40,001 nt of DNA from Hassallia byssoidea VB512170. GTDB lineage: Bacteria; Cyanobacteriota; Cyanobacteriia; Cyanobacteriales; Nostocaceae. The number at the start of each line of letters is the position of its first letter. Position 1 is the first letter of the stretch. Shown here piece after piece: positions 16,263-25,719 of this stretch. The notes under the pieces are model-generated. The model saw only the letters and a list, made by a program, of their open reading frames with translations. It did no database searches and was not told the DNA's origin. The stretch is from the NCBI RefSeq assembly GCF_000817785.2, contig NZ_JTCM02000059.1, forward strand, positions 1-40,001, read 5' to 3'. Both the position numbers and the translations under genes were made by a program.

Positions 16263-16907
16263 ATGTTGTTGGAATTAAAGCGCATCCAAGTTCCACCGGG
16301 ACAAAGAGTGCTGCTGAAAGATGTAACCTGGCAAGAATTCAAAACTATTCTCGAAGATTTAGGAGAACACCGTGCAGCCAGAATTGCATACGACAGCGGA
16401 ATACTAGAAATTATGGCACCATTGCCAGAACACGAATATGATAAAGAAATTATTAGCGATTTAGTTAAAGCGCTTTTGGAAGAACTGGATATTGAGTTTA
16501 GATGTCTTGGTTCTACCACTTTCAAAAATCAAGCAATGGCTCAAGGTATAGAACCAGATCAGTGTTTTTATATCCAACATGAATCCAAGATTCGTGGAAA
16601 GAAGCGACTAGATTTAACAGTAGATCCCCCTCCAAATTTAGCTTTAGAAGTTGATATTACTTCTCGCACTCATCTTAATATTTATCAAGCATTAAAAGTT
16701 CCAGAACTTTGGCGTTTTGAAAAAGGTAAGCTGCAAATTAATATCCTGCAAAATGGAATTTATGTAGAATCTCAAGAAAGCTTAAATTTTCCTCGATTTG
16801 CGCTGAGAGAGGTGATTCCTCAATATCTTGAGCGAAGCACAACAGCAGGTAGAAATGCAACCCTCAAAGCTTTTCGTCTTTGGGTGCGACAACAGATGCA
16901 ACAGTAA
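16263..16907 (+). CDS. Uma2 family (DUF820) PD-(D/E)xK nuclease-like protein
   Basis: 214 residues from ATG 16263, chosen because AGGAG lies nine bases upstream; a GTG at 16254 would add three residues. The order of motifs is that of Uma2 proteins: ARIAYDSGILEIMAPLPEHE, then DITSRTHLNIY with the LALEVDIT acidic strand, and the aromatic PELWRFEKGKLQI. The fold is restriction-endonuclease-like and the family is greatly expanded in cyanobacteria, often next to mobile DNA; its true activity is not settled. It is the first gene inside the second island, right of the metH remnant. Confidence 0.85.
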   Translation: MLLELKRIQVPPGQRVLLKDVTWQEFKTILEDLGEHRAARIAYDSGILEIMAPLPEHEYDKEIISDLVKALLEELDIEFRCLGSTTFKNQAMAQGIEPDQCFYIQHESKIRGKKRLDLTVDPPPNLALEVDITSRTHLNIYQALKVPELWRFEKGKLQINILQNGIYVESQESLNFPRFALREVIPQYLERSTTAGRNATLKAFRLWVRQQMQQ

Positions 16908-16938
16908 GGATATATGAGTTGCGATCGCCCTAACCGTT

Positions 16939-17066
16939 AAGTTTTTGGCGTTGCTGATTGAAAATATGAATTAGTCTCACGCACTCGTCGCAAAGACGCA
17001 AAGTTACAAAGAAAAAGAAGCATAATTTTATAATTTCATATTTTGATTCACCAACGCCAAGTTTTT
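16939..17066. mobile_element. Miniature inverted-repeat element with 8-bp target duplication, copy 1
   Basis: The element spans 16947-17058 (112 bp). Its ends are inverted repeats starting ggcgttgctgattg, with 21 of 24 positions matching, and it is flanked by the direct repeat aagttttt at 16939-16946 and 17059-17066. It codes for nothing. The central part has the cgcaaagacgcaaag tandem motif. An 8-bp duplication with ggcgttgctg-like ends recalls IS6-type transposition, but I cannot name the parent element. Confidence 0.85.
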
Positions 17067-20000
17067 TATACAGGCGATCGCCTAACCCACGATTTATTAT
17101 CAGATGAAACTACATATGAAATTATGCCACGCATCTTTGACAACATAGATTTGCAACTGCTACCGATTTTGCGAGAGACTCTGAAAGTCTCTTACAGGTC
17201 AGATTTTTGCGTTGGTTACTTCAATCTCAGAGGTTGGCGGAAAATAGATGATTTAATTGAACAATATCTTGGCAGTGAAAAGGCTTGTTGCCGTCTGCTG
17301 ATTGGAATGCAAAGCTTACCCAGTGATGAAGTTCATGCAGCATTCACCCTTGGTAATGGTGAAGGACGTATTGACAACAGTGCGATCGTCCGCTTCAAAA
17401 AACGGATGGCAGCCGAATTTCGCAAGCAGTTAACTATTGGTGCCCCTACGAATTTAGATGAAGCGGGGTTGCAACGGTTAAGTCATCAGCTAAAAACAAA
17501 GAAACTAATTATTAAACTGTTTCTGCGTCACTCCCTCCACGCCAAATTATACTTGGTGCATCGCAATGACCCCAATACTCCGACCGTGGGATTTTTGGGT
17601 AGCAGTAACCTGACTCTGCCCGGACTGGCGAAACAAGGGGAATTGAATGTTGATATTTTAGATCACGATGCTTGCAATAAGCTGCAAAAATGGTTTGATG
17701 ACCGCTGGAAAGATTATGGCTGTGTAGATATTTCCCAAGAACTGGCAGATATCATTGATGAGAGTTGGGCGAGAAAAGAATTAATTCCGCCTTACCACAT
17801 CTACTTAAAGATTATTTATCATTTGTCTCATGAAGCGATCGCAGGTTTATCTGAGTTTCGCATCCCGCGTGAATTTAATAATTTATTTGATTTCCAAAAA
17901 GCAGCAGTGCAGCTAGCAGCGCGTCATGTCACCAAACGCGGTGGTGTGTTGGTGGGGGATGTAGTTGGTTTGGGGAAAACTTTAGTAGGAACTGCCCTAG
18001 CTAAAATATTACAAGAAGATTGTTTGTTAGAAACGCTAATTATTTGCCCGAAAAACTTGGTGCAAATGTGGCAGGAATATGTAGATAATTATAAGTTATA
18101 TGCGAAAATTTTGCCGATAAGTAAGGTACAAAGTAAGTTACCAGAATTACGCCGCTACCGAGTTGTATTAATTGATGAAAGTCACAATTTGCGTAATCGG
18201 GAAGGTAAAAGATATAGAGCGATCGCAGAATATGTTAAAAATAACGAAAGTAAATGCATTCTTTTATCTGCCACTCCCTACAACAAAACTTATCTTGACC
18301 TTTCTTCCCAACTGCGGTTATTTGTCCCAGAAGACGAAGATTTGGGGTTTCGACCAGAAGCTTTAATCAATGAACTAGGTGGCAGTTCTGTAGGAGAATT
18401 AGAGTTTATCAGAAGGCATCAATGTTCTGTACGCTCTTTAGCGGCTTTTGAAAAAAGCGAACATCCCGATGACTGGCGAGAGTTAATGAAACGTTACATG
18501 GTGCGGCGAACGCGATCGTTTATTAAAGAGAATTATGCCCAAACTGATGAAACCGGACGTAAATATTTAGAATTTTCCGATGGCAGACGTTCTTATTTTC
18601 CAGACCGCATTCCTCGTACTGTCAAGTTTACTTTAGAAGGTTCGGAAACTGACCTTTATTCTCGCCTTTATTCTGAATCAATCGTAGAGATAATAAATCA
18701 ACTGAACCTACCTCGTTATGGGTTAGGAAATTACGTTATCAGCAAACACAAACAACCACTCACCGACAACGAACAGCGCCAGCTTAATGCATTATTTCGT
18801 GGCGGACGTAGGTTAATGGGATTTTCCCGTACTAATTTATTTAAACGTTTAGAAAGTAGTGGCTTTGCTTTTATCCAATCAATTGAACGCCATATCTTAC
18901 GGAATTTTATTTATTTATATGCTTTAGAACAGGGACTTGATATTCCTATTGGTACTCAGGATGCAGAGTTATTAAACACAAGTAATAATGATGAAGATGC
19001 AGATTTAGCAGCAGTTTTGTTTGATACGGAAACCGAAGATTATGTTGATGATTCTCTGCAAGAGTCAACAGACACAGAAATAACAGAAAAAAGTTTTCGA
19101 CAAAAAGCAGAGTCAATTTACACTGAATATGCAACTCGATATCAACGGCGGTTTAAGTGGTTGCGTTCTACATTATTTGATATTAAAAGGTTGAAGAAGG
19201 ATTTGTTAACAGATGCCAAAGCATTAATTAATATGTTACAAAACTGTGGCGAGTGGAACCCCAAAGAAGATGAAAAACTTGCCGCTTTGGTCGAACTGCT
19301 AACAAAAACTCACCCCAACGATAAGGTACTCATTTTCACTCAATTTGCAGATACAGTACGCTACCTTGCTGATAATTTACAAGCGATAAAACTTACCAGT
19401 GTCGCAGGGGTGACGGGTCAATCAAAAGACCCTACGGAACTCGCGGTCAGGTTTAGTCCTATTAGTAATGGAAAAGGTGAGAAAGTAACAAATAATCAGG
19501 AATTACGTATTTTAATTGCCACCGATGTTTTGAGTGAAGGTCATAATTTACAAGACTGCGCGATTATTGTTAATTGGGATTTACCGTGGGCAATTATTAG
19601 ATTAATTCAAAGGGCGGGACGGGTAGACAGAATTGGACAAAATGCAGACAAAATTCTTTGTTATTCTTTTCTACCAGCAGCGGGTGTAGAACGTATTATT
19701 AATTTACGCTTAAGATTACGCCAAAGACTACAAGAAAATGCTGAGGTAGTGGGAACTGATGAGGCATTTTTTGAAGATGATTCTACTCAGGTAATTCTCG
19801 ACCTCTACAATGAAAAATCTGGGATTTTGGATGGCGAAGAAGATACAGAGGTAGACTTGACCTCGGAAGCATTTCAAATTTGGAAAAAAGCCACTGATGA
19901 CAATCAGGCTTTGAAAAAGATGATTGAAGACATGCCAAATGTGGTTTATTCTACCCGCGCCCATACTCCCGAAACTGTGCAACCGGAAGGGGTATTACTT

Positions 20001-20513
20001 TACATGAAAACCACCGAAGGTAATGATTCTTTGATTTATGTTGACCGCGAAGGAAATAACGTCACTCAGTCGCAATTAGCAGTTTTAAAAATGGCGGCTT
20101 GTGAAGAAAATACTCCCGCTATTCCCAGAGATGAACAGCACCACGAGTTAGTTAAAAAAGGTGCTGAACTGATTGCTGAGGAAGAAAAAAATATGGGTGG
20201 TCAGTTGGGAAGACCATCAGGTGCAAGATTCCGCACTTATGAACGATTAAAAAGTTACGTTCAGGAAATGAAGGAGACGTTATTTATTACTGAAGAACTG
20301 CTAAAGGCAATTGATGATATTTATCGTTACCCGTTAAGACAGTCAGCAATTGATACTTTAAATCGGCAATTAAGAAGCGGCATTAATAATCAGCAATTGG
20401 CAGAATTGGTAGTAGCTTTGCGGATGGATGACCGTTTGTGTTTTGTCAGTGAAGAAGTAGAGAAACGAGAACCATCAATTATTTGTTCGCTGGGATTATT
20501 TCCGGAAAAGTGA
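17043..20513 (+). CDS. PLD-domain plus SNF2-type helicase
   Basis: 1156 residues if the TTG at 17043 is used. The N-terminal third carries a phospholipase-D-type motif, HAKLYLV (H166, K168) followed by GFLGSSNLT, a nuclease or DNA-end-binding fold. The helicase part has Walker A GDVVGLGKT with K312, DESH at 378-381, ATPYNKT, and motif VI QRAGRVDRIGQ at 856-866, as in SNF2/RapA translocases. The C-terminal 250 residues are unassigned. The first codons (17043-17058) lie inside the right end of a miniature element, so the native start may have been ATG 17124 (MPRIFDNI). With the following nuclease and methyltransferase genes it forms a defence-type module. Frame intact. Confidence 0.87.
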   Translation: MIHQRQVFYTGDRLTHDLLSDETTYEIMPRIFDNIDLQLLPILRETLKVSYRSDFCVGYFNLRGWRKIDDLIEQYLGSEKACCRLLIGMQSLPSDEVHAAFTLGNGEGRIDNSAIVRFKKRMAAEFRKQLTIGAPTNLDEAGLQRLSHQLKTKKLIIKLFLRHSLHAKLYLVHRNDPNTPTVGFLGSSNLTLPGLAKQGELNVDILDHDACNKLQKWFDDRWKDYGCVDISQELADIIDESWARKELIPPYHIYLKIIYHLSHEAIAGLSEFRIPREFNNLFDFQKAAVQLAARHVTKRGGVLVGDVVGLGKTLVGTALAKILQEDCLLETLIICPKNLVQMWQEYVDNYKLYAKILPISKVQSKLPELRRYRVVLIDESHNLRNREGKRYRAIAEYVKNNESKCILLSATPYNKTYLDLSSQLRLFVPEDEDLGFRPEALINELGGSSVGELEFIRRHQCSVRSLAAFEKSEHPDDWRELMKRYMVRRTRSFIKENYAQTDETGRKYLEFSDGRRSYFPDRIPRTVKFTLEGSETDLYSRLYSESIVEIINQLNLPRYGLGNYVISKHKQPLTDNEQRQLNALFRGGRRLMGFSRTNLFKRLESSGFAFIQSIERHILRNFIYLYALEQGLDIPIGTQDAELLNTSNNDEDADLAAVLFDTETEDYVDDSLQESTDTEITEKSFRQKAESIYTEYATRYQRRFKWLRSTLFDIKRLKKDLLTDAKALINMLQNCGEWNPKEDEKLAALVELLTKTHPNDKVLIFTQFADTVRYLADNLQAIKLTSVAGVTGQSKDPTELAVRFSPISNGKGEKVTNNQELRILIATDVLSEGHNLQDCAIIVNWDLPWAIIRLIQRAGRVDRIGQNADKILCYSFLPAAGVERIINLRLRLRQRLQENAEVVGTDEAFFEDDSTQVILDLYNEKSGILDGEEDTEVDLTSEAFQIWKKATDDNQALKKMIEDMPNVVYSTRAHTPETVQPEGVLLYMKTTEGNDSLIYVDREGNNVTQSQLAVLKMAACEENTPAIPRDEQHHELVKKGAELIAEEEKNMGGQLGRPSGARFRTYERLKSYVQEMKETLFITEELLKAIDDIYRYPLRQSAIDTLNRQLRSGINNQQLAELVVALRMDDRLCFVSEEVEKREPSIICSLGLFPEK

Positions 20514-20528
20514 CATTGTAAAAATATT

Positions 20529-20620
20529 AGGACTTACGCTTGCATTGCCTGAAAAACCTAATTTGTCGTAGCGGTAATTCATGAATTACCGCTACTTCAA
20601 AACTTTTTGGCGTAAGTCTT
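20529..20620. mobile_element. Small palindromic element with aggacttacgc ends
   Basis: Ends aggacttacgc and gcgtaagtctt are inverted repeats. In the middle lies a perfect 28-bp palindrome at 20568-20595 (half-site gtagcggtaattca). It is non-coding, begins 16 bases after the helicase gene stop, and may end that transcript. No clear target duplication could be found. Confidence 0.7.
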
Positions 20621-20711
20621 AAATATAATGTAAATAAACTTAATATAAACATTTATAAATTTGGACACAGGAAAGAGAAAATAATTTTAATTAATTTCTC
20701 ACAAAGTACTT

Positions 20712-21728
20712 ATGAGTGAATTAAATACAGACAATTATGGTGAACTACTAGTTGCTGTCAAGCAGCGCATTCGCGCTGCACAGTATGAAGCTTTGAAGGC
20801 GGTTAATAAAGAATTAATTGCTCTCTACTGGGATATTGGACGGTTAATTGTTTCTCGTCAGCAGGGACAAAGCTGGGGGAAGTCAGTTGTTGAGCAATTA
20901 GCGAGAGATTTACAAGCTGAGTTTCCAGGTATTAGCGGTTTTTCGGTTAGGAATATCTGGAATATGCGAAATTTATATCTTACATACAGCCAGAATGAAA
21001 AACTGCAACCAATGGTTGCAGAAATTGGCTGGACTCATAATCTAGTAATTATGGAGAAGTGTAAAGACGACCTAGAACGAGAATTTTATATCCGTATGAC
21101 GCGGAAGTTTGGTTGGACGAAAAATGTTTTAATTAACCAAATTGAAAATCAAAGTTATGAGAAAACTTTACTAAATCAAACTAATTTTGACCAAACTGTT
21201 TCAGAAAATATTCGTCAACAGGCTCTCTTAGCGGTTAAAGATGAGTATACATTTGACTTTTTAGAACTTGCTTCGGAACATAGTGAACGTCAGTTAGAGC
21301 AAGCAATTTTGGCGAAGGTGGAACCATTTCTCCAAGAAATGGGCGGAATGTTTACATTTATCGGTAGTCAGTACCGTTTAGAAATTAGTGATAAAGAATA
21401 TTTTATTGATTTATTATTATTTCATCGTCGCTTGAAATGTTTGGTGGCTATTGATTTGAAAATCGGTGAATTTTTGCCGGAATATGTGGGGAAAATGCAG
21501 TTTTATTTGGCGGCGTTAGATGACAAAGTAAGGTTAGAGGATGAAAATCCCTCGGTGGGTATTATTCTCTGCAAATTGAAAGATAAAACGATTGTGGAAT
21601 ATGCGTTGAGGGAATCGAATAAACCTATTGGTGTAGCAACTTATCGGATTGTTTCAACCTTACCACAAGAGTTACAGGATAAACTTCCTACACCGAAACA
21701 AATAGCGAAATTGTTGTCAGGGTTTTAA
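20712..21728 (+). CDS. PD-(D/E)xK nuclease of the DUF1016/YhcG family
   Basis: 338 residues. The N-terminal DUF1016 helical domain runs from residue 5 to about 150 (ALYWDIGRLIVSRQ, FSVRNIWNMRNLY). The C-terminal nuclease domain contains D233 in YFIDLLLFHRRL and the D248-L-K250 motif in LVAIDLKIGEF, then a conserved FYLAALDD and SVGIILCK. The family is common in defence islands and next to restriction-modification genes, and is thought to cut DNA. It sits between the PLD helicase and the methyltransferase, all on the plus strand, with gaps of about 200 and 330 bp, so separate promoters are possible. Start ATG 20712 is clear. Confidence 0.9.
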   Translation: MSELNTDNYGELLVAVKQRIRAAQYEALKAVNKELIALYWDIGRLIVSRQQGQSWGKSVVEQLARDLQAEFPGISGFSVRNIWNMRNLYLTYSQNEKLQPMVAEIGWTHNLVIMEKCKDDLEREFYIRMTRKFGWTKNVLINQIENQSYEKTLLNQTNFDQTVSENIRQQALLAVKDEYTFDFLELASEHSERQLEQAILAKVEPFLQEMGGMFTFIGSQYRLEISDKEYFIDLLLFHRRLKCLVAIDLKIGEFLPEYVGKMQFYLAALDDKVRLEDENPSVGIILCKLKDKTIVEYALRESNKPIGVATYRIVSTLPQELQDKLPTPKQIAKLLSGF

Positions 21729-21794
21729 CCCAAGATTTAGCCAAGTAGAAGTTTGAAAATAGAGCATATTTCAAAACATATATTTGCAATGTCC

Positions 21795-21828
21795 AGATCC
21801 CCGACTTCGCAGGAGTTGTCGGGGATCT
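21795..21828. terminator. Inverted repeat after the DUF1016 gene
   Basis: Perfect 11-bp arms agatccccgac / gtcggggatct around a 12-base loop, 67 bases past the stop and followed by aactttt. It may act as a terminator; the same sort of gatccccgac repeat is dispersed in cyanobacterial genomes. The rest of the 326-bp gap to 22054 has a HIP1 site and AT-rich sequence that should include the promoter of the methyltransferase gene. Confidence 0.55.
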
Positions 21829-22054
21829 AACTTTTCATTAATGATTTTGGCTGTTTCGGTATTTACACTCAAGCTAAATTTTGTTTGTAGCGGTTATTAC
21901 AGATAGAGGGCGATCGCTCCTTCATAAACTTATTACATTTGTCCTTCTTTAAATAAACCTCTCCAGCCCAAGTATAAAGCAAACTATAAAGCTTTTTCGG
22001 GCGGATTCGTCATGCTCAAAAATTCTATTTTTTCTTTAATAGTCTAAGTATACT

Positions 22055-25000
22055 ATGAAACTGAATTTTAAACAGACACGCGATTTCCTGTATAACTTCC
22101 AATTCGAGGATTTATTTATCGAGGAGTTGGGTTGGTCACAACCGATACGCAGAAAGGCTGTAAGCTTGGAAATTGAGGGCAAGATTTTTCAGTACAAATG
22201 TATTGCAGAGATATCAGGTGTAGCTGTTTATGAAGTTACCGCAGCAGATGGTGAATCAGTTGCCGGGAACGGTTTCCGTTCCGGCAAACTGATGAACCCG
22301 GAGGGTGAAATTCCAGAAGCTAAAATTCGCGCTGCTATTTACCAAGAAATTACTAAATTAAAAGCTGAAAATTTGCTGATTTTTCTTGATGATAAACGCA
22401 CCCGCAGTCTTTGGTATTGGGTAAAGCGGGAAGAAAATAAAAGCTTTATTCGTGACCATTTATATGTAAAAGGTCAACCAGGAGATTTATTTTTAAGTAA
22501 GCTTGGTTCTCTGGTTATTGATATCACTGAACTAGAAAACAGTGAACCGACTGTTGTAGAAATTGCTTATCGACTGCAAAAAGCTTTTGATGTTGAACGA
22601 GTAACTAAACAGTTTTATAAAGAATTTCAAGAACAGCACAAGCAGTTTTTAGCCTACGTTCAAGGCATTAATAATACTCATGACCGACGTTGGTATGCAT
22701 CCGTGCTTCTCAATCGCTTGATGTTTGTTTATTTTCTCCAACGTAAGGGTTTTATTGATAATGGTGATTTAAATTATCTGCAAAACAAGCTAAAAGAAAG
22801 CAAACAGCAAGGCGATAATCTTTATTATAACACCTTTTTGCAAGTATTATTCTTTGAATCTTTTGCTAAACCAGAGATAGACCGCAACCCATCTGTACAA
22901 GCTTTAGTAGGAAATATTAAATACTTAAATGGGGGATTATTTTTAAGACATCGCATTGAGCAAGAGTATAATATTGTTATAGTAGATGAAGCGTTTGAGA
23001 AAGTTTTAGATTTATTTGCGCGTTATTCTTGGAATTTGGATGACACCCCAGAGGGAAAAGATGATGAAATTAACCCCGATGTTTTAGGGTACATTTTTGA
23101 AAAATACATTAACCAAAAAGCGTTTGGCGCTTACTATACTCGACCGCAAATAACTGAATATCTCTGTGACAGAACAATTCACAAATTAATTGTAGACCGC
23201 GTCAATTCTTCGATTTCAGACAAGTATAAACCATTTGAGGATATTAACGAATTATTCCTCAAACTGGATGCTAATGTCTGTCGTCTACTAATTAAAGATA
23301 TTCTCCCCAATTTATCGATTATTGACCCGGCTTGTGGTTCGGGTGCGTTTCTTGTGGCGGCGATGAAGACGCTAATTCAAGTTTACAGTGCGGTAATTGG
23401 TACGATTAAATTGATGGGAGATGCAAAACTAAAAAGAGAACTTCAAGATTTAGAAAAATCTCATCAATCGCTATCTTATTTTATTAAAAAGCGGATTGTT
23501 ACTGATAACCTCTTTGGTGTAGACATCATGGAAGAAGCAACGGAAATTGCAAAATTGCGTCTTTTCTTGGCGTTAGTTTCTTCTGCCCACAATGTTGATG
23601 AATTAGAACCGCTACCTAATATTGATTTTAATATTATGGCGGGTAATTCGCTGATTGGGTTAATTAAGGTCGATGAAACTGCTTTTGATACAGTAGGAAA
23701 TACTAAACAAGGTAATTTATTACAGCAGTTGACAGCAGATAATTACAAAAAAATTCTCGAAGAGAAGAATAAATCGATTGAACTTTACAAAAAACACGCT
23801 TTTATTCCTGGTGAGGAAAAACTTCCTGGTGGAGAAGTGGGAACGCATCAAGATGGAAGGTTGTTAAATTTGCGTAAATCTATTGACAACCTGAATAAAG
23901 AATCGCAAAAGAAGTTAAATTTTTTATTGTTGGATGAGTTTAGTCAAAAACTGGGTATTAAATACGAGGAAGTTCAGTTAACTGGTAAATCTAAGAAGCA
24001 TGTTTTGAAAGTTGATGATATTGCTGCTTTGAAGCCTTTTTACTGGGGTTATCACTTTGACAAGGTGTTAGAACGCGGTGGTTTTGATGCGATTATTACT
24101 AATCCACCTTGGGAAATTTTTAAACCACAAGCGAAAGAGTTCTTTGCACAGCATAATGACTTGGTGACGAAGAACAAAATGGATATCAAGGCTTTTGAAA
24201 AAGAACAGAATAAACTTTTACAAAATATTGAAATTGCTAACGCTTGGTTAGAATATCAAAGTCAATATCCTCACGTCAGTGCTTATTATCGTTCAGCCGA
24301 ACAGTATAAAAATCAGATTTCTATTGTTAATGGTAAGAAAGCTGGTACAGATATTAACCTCTACAAGCTATTTTTAGAACAGTCCTTTAATTTGCTAGGC
24401 GATGGTGGGCTGTGTGGAATTATTGTACCTTCAGGTATTTACACCGACCTTGGTGCAAAGCAGCTACGGGAAATGTTATTCTCTAAAACTAAAATTGACG
24501 CACTGTTTGGATTATCTAATGAAAGATTCATTTTTGATACAGTACATCATGCTTTCAAATTTTCTTTACTGACTTTTGAGAAAGGTGGAGTAACTGATTC
24601 ATTTAGAACAGGTTTTCGTATCAACCCGCGTGAAGCAGTTAAAGTAGAACAGCTAGATATTTTTTTCAAAAATCAAGATGAGCAGGTTAATATTTCAGTT
24701 CCACTAATTCGCCGTTTATCTCCTGATTCTCTCTCAGTGATGGAGTTTAAGAATGAGGTAGATATCCGCATTGCTCAAAAAATGCTCAAGTTACCCTTAC
24801 TAGGTGAAAAGATTGAGGGTAAGTGGAATTTGCGGTTAACTCGTGAATTTGACATGACTAATGACAGCAAATTATTTAAGCAGCAACCTGGTAAAGGAAG
24901 GCTACCGCTTTATGAAGGTAAGATGGTTCATCAATTCACTCATCAATTTAGTAAACCAAGATATTGGGTTGATGAAACAGAAGGTAGGAACGCTGTTTTA

Positions 25001-25633
25001 GGACGAAGTGAGAGCGATAAAGGTCAAAAATTAGATTATCAATGCTATCGCCTTGGTTTCCGGTCGGTAGCATCAAGTACCAATGAGCGCTCGCTGATTG
25101 CAAGTATTGTGCCGAAATCAATATTTTGCGGAAACTCACTTTTAGTTTCTTTGAGATATTTAGAAGATAATCAAATCAGCCTGAATAATTCAGAGATGCT
25201 GTTTAGTGCAGTGGTGTTCAACAGTTTTGTAATTGATTATTGTCTGCGGCAGAAAGTAACTACAAACCTGAATATGTTCTATGTTTACCAACTACCAATA
25301 CCACGTTTAACAGAAGGCGATCGCTACTTCAACGAAATCGTACAACGCGCTGCAAAACTCATCTGCACCACACCCGAATTTGACGAACTCGCGCAAGAAG
25401 TCGGACTGAGTTCCCACACAAACGGTATCACCAACGAAAGCGAAAGAGCAAAACTCCGTGCTGAACTCGATGGAATGATAGCCCATCTCTACGGCTTAAC
25501 TGAATCAGAATTTGCTTACATTCTCAGCACATTTCCCATCGTTCCCGAACCCGTCAAAGAAGCTGCATTACAAGCTTACCGCATCTTAGTAGGGTGCGTT
25601 ATGCCGCAGGAAGATCGCACCTTGAATTCTTGA
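22055..25633 (+). CDS. Eco57I-like class I SAM-dependent DNA adenine methyltransferase
   Basis: 1192 residues. SAM motif I is IDPACGSGAF at 423-432, and the catalytic N6-adenine motif NPPW is at 683-686, with FGVDIMEEATEIAKLRLFLAL between them, the order of gamma-type/Eco57I methylases. The first 200 residues are a separate domain (FLYNFQFEDLFIEELGW, LLIFLDDKRTRSLWYWV) in which I find no convincing PD-(D/E)xK site. The C-terminal 350 residues should hold the target recognition domain (NLRLTREFDMTND, PLYEGKMVHQF). It probably protects host DNA while the neighbouring PLD helicase and DUF1016 nuclease act on unmodified DNA; this division of labour is inferred. The last 14 residues are read from a dispersed palindromic repeat. 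Confidence 0.9.
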   Translation: MKLNFKQTRDFLYNFQFEDLFIEELGWSQPIRRKAVSLEIEGKIFQYKCIAEISGVAVYEVTAADGESVAGNGFRSGKLMNPEGEIPEAKIRAAIYQEITKLKAENLLIFLDDKRTRSLWYWVKREENKSFIRDHLYVKGQPGDLFLSKLGSLVIDITELENSEPTVVEIAYRLQKAFDVERVTKQFYKEFQEQHKQFLAYVQGINNTHDRRWYASVLLNRLMFVYFLQRKGFIDNGDLNYLQNKLKESKQQGDNLYYNTFLQVLFFESFAKPEIDRNPSVQALVGNIKYLNGGLFLRHRIEQEYNIVIVDEAFEKVLDLFARYSWNLDDTPEGKDDEINPDVLGYIFEKYINQKAFGAYYTRPQITEYLCDRTIHKLIVDRVNSSISDKYKPFEDINELFLKLDANVCRLLIKDILPNLSIIDPACGSGAFLVAAMKTLIQVYSAVIGTIKLMGDAKLKRELQDLEKSHQSLSYFIKKRIVTDNLFGVDIMEEATEIAKLRLFLALVSSAHNVDELEPLPNIDFNIMAGNSLIGLIKVDETAFDTVGNTKQGNLLQQLTADNYKKILEEKNKSIELYKKHAFIPGEEKLPGGEVGTHQDGRLLNLRKSIDNLNKESQKKLNFLLLDEFSQKLGIKYEEVQLTGKSKKHVLKVDDIAALKPFYWGYHFDKVLERGGFDAIITNPPWEIFKPQAKEFFAQHNDLVTKNKMDIKAFEKEQNKLLQNIEIANAWLEYQSQYPHVSAYYRSAEQYKNQISIVNGKKAGTDINLYKLFLEQSFNLLGDGGLCGIIVPSGIYTDLGAKQLREMLFSKTKIDALFGLSNERFIFDTVHHAFKFSLLTFEKGGVTDSFRTGFRINPREAVKVEQLDIFFKNQDEQVNISVPLIRRLSPDSLSVMEFKNEVDIRIAQKMLKLPLLGEKIEGKWNLRLTREFDMTNDSKLFKQQPGKGRLPLYEGKMVHQFTHQFSKPRYWVDETEGRNAVLGRSESDKGQKLDYQCYRLGFRSVASSTNERSLIASIVPKSIFCGNSLLVSLRYLEDNQISLNNSEMLFSAVVFNSFVIDYCLRQKVTTNLNMFYVYQLPIPRLTEGDRYFNEIVQRAAKLICTTPEFDELAQEVGLSSHTNGITNESERAKLRAELDGMIAHLYGLTESEFAYILSTFPIVPEPVKEAALQAYRILVGCVMPQEDRTLNS

Positions 25634-25666
25634 CGGTGCGTTGCGCTGTGCGACAACACACCCTAC
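25589..25666. repeat. gtagggtgcgtta palindromic repeat overlapping the methyltransferase 3' end
   Basis: Ends gtagggtgcgtta and caacacaccctac are inverted. The element includes the stop codon of the methyltransferase gene, so that gene's last codons derive from it. The remaining gap to metH is a g-rich tandem repeat (ggggtaggggggtgggg). Confidence 0.75.
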
Positions 25667-25719
25667 ATTTAAATTTCTCCCCCTCTCCGCGTGCGGGGAG
25701 GGGGTAGGGGGGTGGGGTA

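Noticed and set aside
17043-25633. Naming the second island DISARM or BREX
   Set aside because: No drmA/drmB, brxC/pglZ or Lon-like genes are present; only a helicase, a PLD domain and a methyltransferase are shared features.
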